A stretch of 9,538 nt of DNA. It comes from Acidimicrobiia bacterium. GTDB taxonomy: Bacteria > Actinomycetota > Acidimicrobiia > Spongiisociales > ZC4RG35. This document shows, piece by piece, positions 6,835 through 9,538 of this stretch. Under the pieces are notes generated by a model. The model saw only the letters and a list, made by a program, of their open reading frames with translations. It was not told where the DNA came from and did not search any database. A program made the position numbers and the translations under genes. The first letter of the stretch is position 1. The number at the start of each line of letters is the position of its first letter. Where the stretch lies: the NCBI GenBank assembly GCA_029865445.1, contig JAOUGY010000139.1, positions 1 to 9,538 on the forward strand, in the 5' to 3' direction.

Positions 6835-6900
6835 GTCCGAATCGTCTTGATCCGCCCTCTCAAGCCGGTAACGCCAGTTCGAATCTGGTCGGGACTGCCA
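6835..6900 (+). pseudogene. tRNA-Glu(CTC) remnant with intact 3' half and encoded CCA
   Basis: Reading back from CCA at 6898-6900: discriminator G6897, acceptor strand CGGGACT at 6890-6896, and T-arm GCCAG-TTCGAAT-CTGGT at 6873-6889 (complete, one G-T pair). The variable loop is TAAC, as in tRNA-Glu. The anticodon loop CTCTCAA at 6857-6863 has anticodon CTC at 6859-6861 between CCGCC and GCCGG, with one C-C mismatch. TC-GTCT at 6842-6847 matches positions 8-13 of tRNA-Glu. However, only four bases then separate it from the anticodon stem, where about 14-17 are expected, and no strand like AGTCCCG lies upstream to close the acceptor stem. The D-arm and 5' acceptor strand are therefore lost. 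It may be a deletion remnant or the tRNA half left at an integration junction. Confidence 0.7.
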
Positions 6901-6901
6901 T

Positions 6902-6930
6902 CCGAAACCCCCGGTCGCCGGGGGTTTCGG
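6902..6930. terminator. Strong intrinsic terminator-type hairpin after the tRNA remnant
   Basis: CCGAAACCCCCGG at 6902-6914 and CCGGGGGTTTCGG at 6918-6930 form a perfect 13-bp stem with a TCG loop, starting two bases after the CCA. The location fits the original tRNA terminator. The A and T triplets lie inside the stem, and no long T-tract follows. Confidence 0.7.
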
Positions 6931-7069
6931 CCGTTTCCGGGTCGCCTGCTCCGCTCGTCGTCGCTGCTCCGAAGTCGTCGCCGTGCTGGCCGACAATGGT
7001 TAGACCTCAACCTGTCGGGCGACGAACAAGCTCCCTAACTCCGAGGACCGGATGACGCCGCCCTCCGGC

Positions 7070-7486
7070 TCAGAGCGAGCCTTGCGGAACGACCCATTCG
7101 TGTCGAGCACCGCCGACGGCGGCGATGCGCTCGAAGTCGCTGTCGTAGTGGAGCACGACGAGACTTGAGCGAAGGGCGGCGGCCGAGATGATCAGGTCTG
7201 GAATCGGGACGCGGTGTTGCCCGCGTCGAGCCAATTCGTGCTGGAGCTCCATGGCCGTAGCCATCACCTCGGGTGTGATGGGCGCCGAGTCGAGACTCCT
7301 GCGTTCTTCACGGATCTCCTCGTAGTCCGCGAGGTTTCTGCTGCTGTAGAGGACCTCGAGGTCGACGATTGCACACGTGGCGAGGTCTCCATCCTCGAGA
7401 AGCGGCCGCAGTCTTGTTTCCACCGTCGGCATCGGGAACCGGGCGAGGGCGCTCTTGTCGACTAGGTACCGAGCGGTCAACGCCAC
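7070..7486 (-). CDS. vapC: VapC-type PIN-domain ribonuclease toxin
   Basis: The 138 residues span a whole PIN domain. YLVDKSAL near the start carries the first acidic residue (Asp10). CAIVDLEVLYSSR supplies Glu44, IPDLIISAAAL supplies Asp97, and VVLHYDSDFERIA supplies Asp115 and Asp117, the usual metal-binding quartet of VapC RNases. Such toxins cut tRNA or rRNA when the labile VapB antitoxin is degraded. The start is GTG at 7484-7486, inside the last codons of vapB (10-bp overlap), so the two are translationally coupled. All acidic positions are present, so the toxin looks active. RNA target specificity cannot be read from the sequence. Confidence 0.93.
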   Translation of the reverse strand: MALTARYLVDKSALARFPMPTVETRLRPLLEDGDLATCAIVDLEVLYSSRNLADYEEIREERRSLDSAPITPEVMATAMELQHELARRGQHRVPIPDLIISAAALRSSLVVLHYDSDFERIAAVGGARHEWVVPQGSL

Positions 7487-7683
7487 GCGCCGGCCATGAC
7501 CTGCGGGTCATCGAGATCGAGGCCATCCATCGTCGCGAGACGGTCGGCATGGCGACGTCGCCTGGCCGCCAGCACGACCTCCTCCAGGGACCGGTTCACA
7601 GCTTCCTTCATAGTTGCGGCCCCCAGGATCCGGGTGGCCTCGTCCAGCAATGCATCGTCGATGTCGACCAATCGCTTAGCCAT
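7477..7683 (-). CDS. vapB: VapB-type ribbon-helix-helix antitoxin
   Basis: This short antitoxin (68 residues) begins MAKRLVDIDDALLDEATRIL, then GAATMKEAVNRSLEEVVLA (21-39): a strand followed by two helices, as in the VapB family whose dimers bind the operon promoter. The C-terminal part (RRRRHADRLATM, then DGLDLDDPQVMAGAWR) is the expected toxin-wrapping tail. ATG 7683 is preferred over the longer upstream open frame, because family similarity starts there and a -10 box lies exactly seven bases upstream. There is no ribosome-binding site before this ATG, in line with a leaderless message. It sits upstream of vapC and overlaps it. Confidence 0.92.
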   Translation of the reverse strand: MAKRLVDIDDALLDEATRILGAATMKEAVNRSLEEVVLAARRRRHADRLATMDGLDLDDPQVMAGAWR

Positions 7684-7689
7684 GACAGG

Positions 7690-7695
7690 AGTATA
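7690..7695 (-). promoter_or_regulatory. -10 box (TATACT) of vapBC predicting a leaderless vapB mRNA
   Basis: On the minus strand TATACT ends six bases before the vapB ATG, so standard -10 geometry (last T at -7) places +1 on the A of the ATG. No Shine-Dalgarno-like sequence precedes the ATG, and leaderless antitoxin transcripts are common in actinobacteria. No clear -35 is seen. Confidence 0.55.
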
Positions 7696-7719
7696 TCCGA
7701 GTCTGACCGTGTGGTATAT
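7691..7719. promoter_or_regulatory. Candidate VapBC operator: repeated GTATAT boxes
   Basis: GTATAT occurs at 7691-7696 and again at 7714-7719, 23 bp apart (about two helical turns), in locally AT-rich sequence. The first copy overlaps the proposed -10. VapBC complexes usually repress their own promoter through paired short AT-rich boxes, so this is a plausible operator; only the repeat is directly seen. Confidence 0.4.
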
Positions 7720-7811
7720 AGTAGTGTTTGATCGCCAGAGCGTGGTGGCGCCCCGACGTGGTGTCTGGGCGTCGCCACTGCCGACGCCCATGCCGCGCAA
7801 CCGCCTGCACC

Positions 7812-7837
7812 GCGCTGAGCTCGTTCCTACTCAGCGC
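7812..7837 (-). terminator. Hairpin over the stop codon of the PEP mutase-family gene
   Basis: GCGCTGAG at 7812-7819 and CTCAGCGC at 7830-7837 form a perfect 8-bp stem with a 10-base loop. The minus-strand gene's TGA (7831-7833) lies within the stem. No T-tract follows, so the strength is uncertain. Confidence 0.4.
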
Positions 7838-8640
7838 TCCAGCAGTGCATCAACGATGTCTCCGTCGGTGCCGCCGATCAGGCCGGCGAACGAGCCTTCC
7901 TCGAAGATCGGCCGACCGCCCTCGATGATTGCCCGATGGGTCTTCCTCGCCAGCGCCGAACCGAGTGACACTCTGGCGACGCCGGCATCGCCGAACTCGG
8001 CAAGCGAATGATGCTGGAGGCGTCCCACCGCCAGCACGTTGACCGGCACGTCGACCGATTCACACACCCGTCGAACCGCCTCGAGGTCGGGGAGCACCGG
8101 GATGTACACGCCGTTCGCCCCGGCGGCCGCGAATGCCTGCACCCGGGCGATGGCCTCATCCAGGTCGTACGTCCCGAGCATCACGCCGTCCGCCCGGGCC
8201 ACCAGGAAGAAGTCGTCGTCCGCCGCCCGCGCTGCCGTGACCGCCGCCTCGATCCGGCGGACCGCTTCCTGACGGGTGTAGGGCGTGATCTCGGGGAGGG
8301 CGGTGTCCTCGATGCAGCATCCTGCCAGTCCGGCGTCCGCCGCCGCCACGACCGTGGCGACCACGTCGGCAGCCGAGGGGCCGTAGCCGTTCTCGAGGTC
8401 GGCAGACACCGGGATCGCCACCGCTTGTCCGAGATCTGCGGCGTGGGTGATGGCGTCGTCGCGGCTCACATGACCGCCGTCCGGAAGGCCGAGAGTGAAG
8501 GCGTGGGCTGCAGACGACGTTCCGATGGCACGGGCGCCCATCGCTTCCAGCATTCGGGCCGAGCCACGGTCCCAGGCGTTGGCGAGCACAAACGGGTTCC
8601 CGGGCTGGTGAAAACGGCGAAACTCTGCTGCAGCGCTCAT
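7831..8640 (-). CDS. PEP mutase / isocitrate lyase-superfamily enzyme (2-methylisocitrate lyase-like)
   Basis: The 269-residue product covers a complete phosphoenolpyruvate mutase/isocitrate lyase TIM barrel. VLANAWDRGSARMLEAMGAR (18-37) and GTSSAAHA form the first strands. VSADLENGYG at 78-87 carries the metal-binding acids (Asp81, Glu83), GCCIED at 107-112 is the next acidic strand end, and FLVARADG at 145-152 completes the usual pattern. The KKCGH catalytic loop of true isocitrate lyases is not found; the aligned region reads GLPDGGHVSRDDA. A carboxy-vinyl-phosphonate mutase or oxaloacetate/malate lyase-like reaction on a small 2-oxo or hydroxy acid is more likely; the substrate is unknown. 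Its ATG lies 10 bases after the TAG of the NTF2-like gene, so they form one operon, with the ribosome-binding site probably GGGTAGGG over that stop. Confidence 0.88.
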   Translation of the reverse strand: MSAAAEFRRFHQPGNPFVLANAWDRGSARMLEAMGARAIGTSSAAHAFTLGLPDGGHVSRDDAITHAADLGQAVAIPVSADLENGYGPSAADVVATVVAAADAGLAGCCIEDTALPEITPYTRQEAVRRIEAAVTAARAADDDFFLVARADGVMLGTYDLDEAIARVQAFAAAGANGVYIPVLPDLEAVRRVCESVDVPVNVLAVGRLQHHSLAEFGDAGVARVSLGSALARKTHRAIIEGGRPIFEEGSFAGLIGGTDGDIVDALLER

Positions 8641-8650
8641 CGCCCCGACC

Positions 8651-9007
8651 CTACCCGGCGACGCCGCCTCCCGGTTGGACGGGATCTCGGTACAAGCGGT
8701 AACCGACGAGCCGGCCTTCGACCCATTGATGCAGGACCACCGCCTCGATCGAGACGCCGTCGGGTCGGTCGATCGTGATCTCCATGACCACGTCGTCGCC
8801 TACGTCGAGCAAGCGTCTGACGCGCAGGGTCGCCCCCACCGCTTCCCAGTCCGTCCGATACCGGGCGATGACCCGGTCGGCGCCGTCGAGTGCCACCGGG
8901 CCGGGACGGATGTAGGTGAAGTCGTCGGCGAGCATCGCCCCCATGGTCTCGCTGTCGCGGCGGTTGTAGGCGTCGAGGAATGCGCGGGACAGCTCGGCGG
9001 GAGTCAT
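8651..9007 (-). CDS. SnoaL/NTF2-like alpha+beta barrel protein
   Basis: The 118 residues begin MTPAELSRAFLDAYNRRDSE, then TMGAMLADDFTYIRPG: the N-terminal helices and first strand of the NTF2-like cone fold seen in SnoaL-type proteins and limonene-epoxide-hydrolase relatives. DGADRVIARYRTDWEA and strands VRRLLDVGDDVVMEITID, VSIEAVVLHQWVEGRL and VGYRLYRDP complete the fold. Members are either enzymes on small hydrophobic substrates or binding proteins; no catalytic set is obvious, so the role is open. ATG 9007 is preferred because family similarity starts at MTPAEL, but the purine run GGTGGGA is 12 bases away, and an in-frame GTG at 9025 is an alternative. It is the first gene of an operon with the PEP mutase-family enzyme and is divergent from the lipoprotein gene at 9127. 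Confidence 0.75.
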   Translation of the reverse strand: MTPAELSRAFLDAYNRRDSETMGAMLADDFTYIRPGPVALDGADRVIARYRTDWEAVGATLRVRRLLDVGDDVVMEITIDRPDGVSIEAVVLHQWVEGRLVGYRLYRDPVQPGGGVAG

Positions 9008-9126
9008 GGGCGGGCATGTTCCCACCGGAGCCGGGTAAAGGAAAGCGGCGCACTGGCCGCCCCGGCCGAGATGTACGCTGATGGCATCGGGCGGCACCCC
9101 GTCGCCCCAATACAGGAGCGACCGCG
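9008..9126. promoter_or_regulatory. Divergent intergenic region with candidate -10 box (TACGCT, 9074-9079, + strand)
   Basis: This 119-bp gap must hold promoters for both the NTF2-like operon and the lipoprotein gene. TACGCT at 9074-9079, with a TG directly before it, is a weak -10 candidate for the plus-strand gene. AGGAG at 9114-9118 is a good ribosome-binding site eight bases before GTG 9127. I see no clear promoter on the minus strand. Confidence 0.3.
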
Positions 9127-9538
9127 GTGAGCGGGTGGCGCGTCGTCGTGGGTGTGGTTCTCATCTCGATCCAGGCGTGTGGCGGCGCCACCGTCGACAC
9201 CGAACTCCCCGAGTTGGACCTGTTCGTGCAGCCGGTCCCCGATGCGCCCGATCCAGCCGACAGGGCCGGAGCGGCGGCCGCCTTCGTCGAATGCACCTAT
9301 CCGCTTGGAAACGGCGGGTGGTCGTCCGACTTCGGCCCACCGCCGAGCGGTTCGAGCCCTGATGGCGGGCTGCAGGCGTTCGTCGACGAGGGCCTGTTCG
9401 GACTCCCCCCCGACGGATATGTGCCGTCGGGGCGAGACGGCGACAGGGTGTTATTCACGTACTCGGTTGCCGAGGTCCCCAAAGTGGCTGTGATCATCGC
9501 CGACGAAGCCGACGGGTGGCGGGCCGAGACGTTCGCCA
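9127..9538 (+). CDS. Secreted lipoprotein of unknown function (3' end outside window)
   Basis: The frame opens at GTG 9127, behind AGGAG with 8-base spacing, and stays open to the window end (137 visible residues). The N-terminus is a signal peptide, MSGWRVVVGVVLISIQAC, with a lipobox whose Cys18 should be lipidated. The mature part starts GGATVDTELPELDLFVQP, then an acidic, proline-rich spacer (PVPDAPDPADRAGA). A globular region with FVECTYPLGNGGW, FVDEGLFGLPPDGYV, VLFTYSVAEVPKVAVIIADE and GWRAETF follows. No Pfam family comes to mind; similar small lipoproteins of unknown role occur in actinobacteria. The window ends inside the gene, so its length is unknown. Confidence 0.75.
   Translation, partial: MSGWRVVVGVVLISIQACGGATVDTELPELDLFVQPVPDAPDPADRAGAAAAFVECTYPLGNGGWSSDFGPPPSGSSPDGGLQAFVDEGLFGLPPDGYVPSGRDGDRVLFTYSVAEVPKVAVIIADEADGWRAETFA

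Larger units (their letters stand above)
6557..7069. other. 513-bp gene-free accessory stretch between the orphan antitoxin and vapC
   Basis: No convincing protein gene is seen on either strand. The stretch contains a decayed tRNA-Glu at about 6835-6900 and a strong hairpin at 6902-6930, both listed separately. Bases 6557-6830 and 6931-7069 show nothing I can name: open frames there are short, have no recognisable domain, and one merely crosses the tRNA in antisense. Confidence 0.7.

Noticed and set aside
6439..6996. Minus-strand open frame containing SRPDSNWRYRL
   Set aside because: That peptide is the familiar antisense translation of a tRNA T-arm; the frame crosses the tRNA remnant and the terminator hairpin.
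1..9538. CRISPR arrays, insertion sequences or integrase genes
   Set aside because: No regularly spaced direct repeats, transposase motifs or integrase domains were found on either strand.

Overview
The DNA is visibly GC-rich, with strongly GC-ending codons and several GTG starts. It carries actinobacterial-looking genes: an MscS/cNMP-binding-domain channel beside receptor-type cyclases, VapBC and HigBA toxin-antitoxin systems, and many small lipoproteins. I infer a high-GC actinobacterium, possibly of the Acidimicrobiia, but nothing in the window fixes the taxon.

Region A (1-3999, + strand) is one translationally coupled operon. It starts with the 3' end of a class III cyclase-domain gene. 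An MscS-type channel with a C-terminal cyclic-nucleotide-binding fold follows, overlapping by 8 bp. A receptor protein with two membrane spans, a large extracytoplasmic domain, HAMP and a cyclase-homology domain comes next, overlapping by 4 bp (ATGA). In every visible part of the three, canonical catalytic or ligand residues are missing: the transition-state Asn/Arg in the first, the ribose-contacting Glu and phosphate-contacting Arg in the channel, and all six canonical cyclase positions in the third. It looks like a sensor-to-channel module that kept the folds of cyclic-nucleotide signalling while losing its chemistry. This is the most interesting part of the window.

Region B (4000-6027) holds a small PH-domain (bPH2-like) protein behind a good -10 box, a convergent META/HslJ-like lipoprotein on the minus strand, and a divergent six-helix potassium-channel-like protein with a TLGYGD filter.

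Region C (6028-7690) is an accessory zone. It has a decayed HigB/Gp49-like toxin (5' end missing, one nonsense codon, one single-base insertion) followed by an apparently intact HigA-like antitoxin. Next come the remains of a tRNA-Glu(CTC) gene, with a good 3' half and a lost D-arm, and a 13-bp terminator hairpin. A minus-strand vapBC pair follows, whose promoter geometry predicts a leaderless vapB mRNA. This pattern suggests an old integration or deletion hotspot.

Region D (7831-9538) has a two-gene minus-strand operon, an NTF2/SnoaL-like protein followed by a PEP mutase/isocitrate lyase-family enzyme. A divergent lipoprotein gene of unknown function runs off the right edge.
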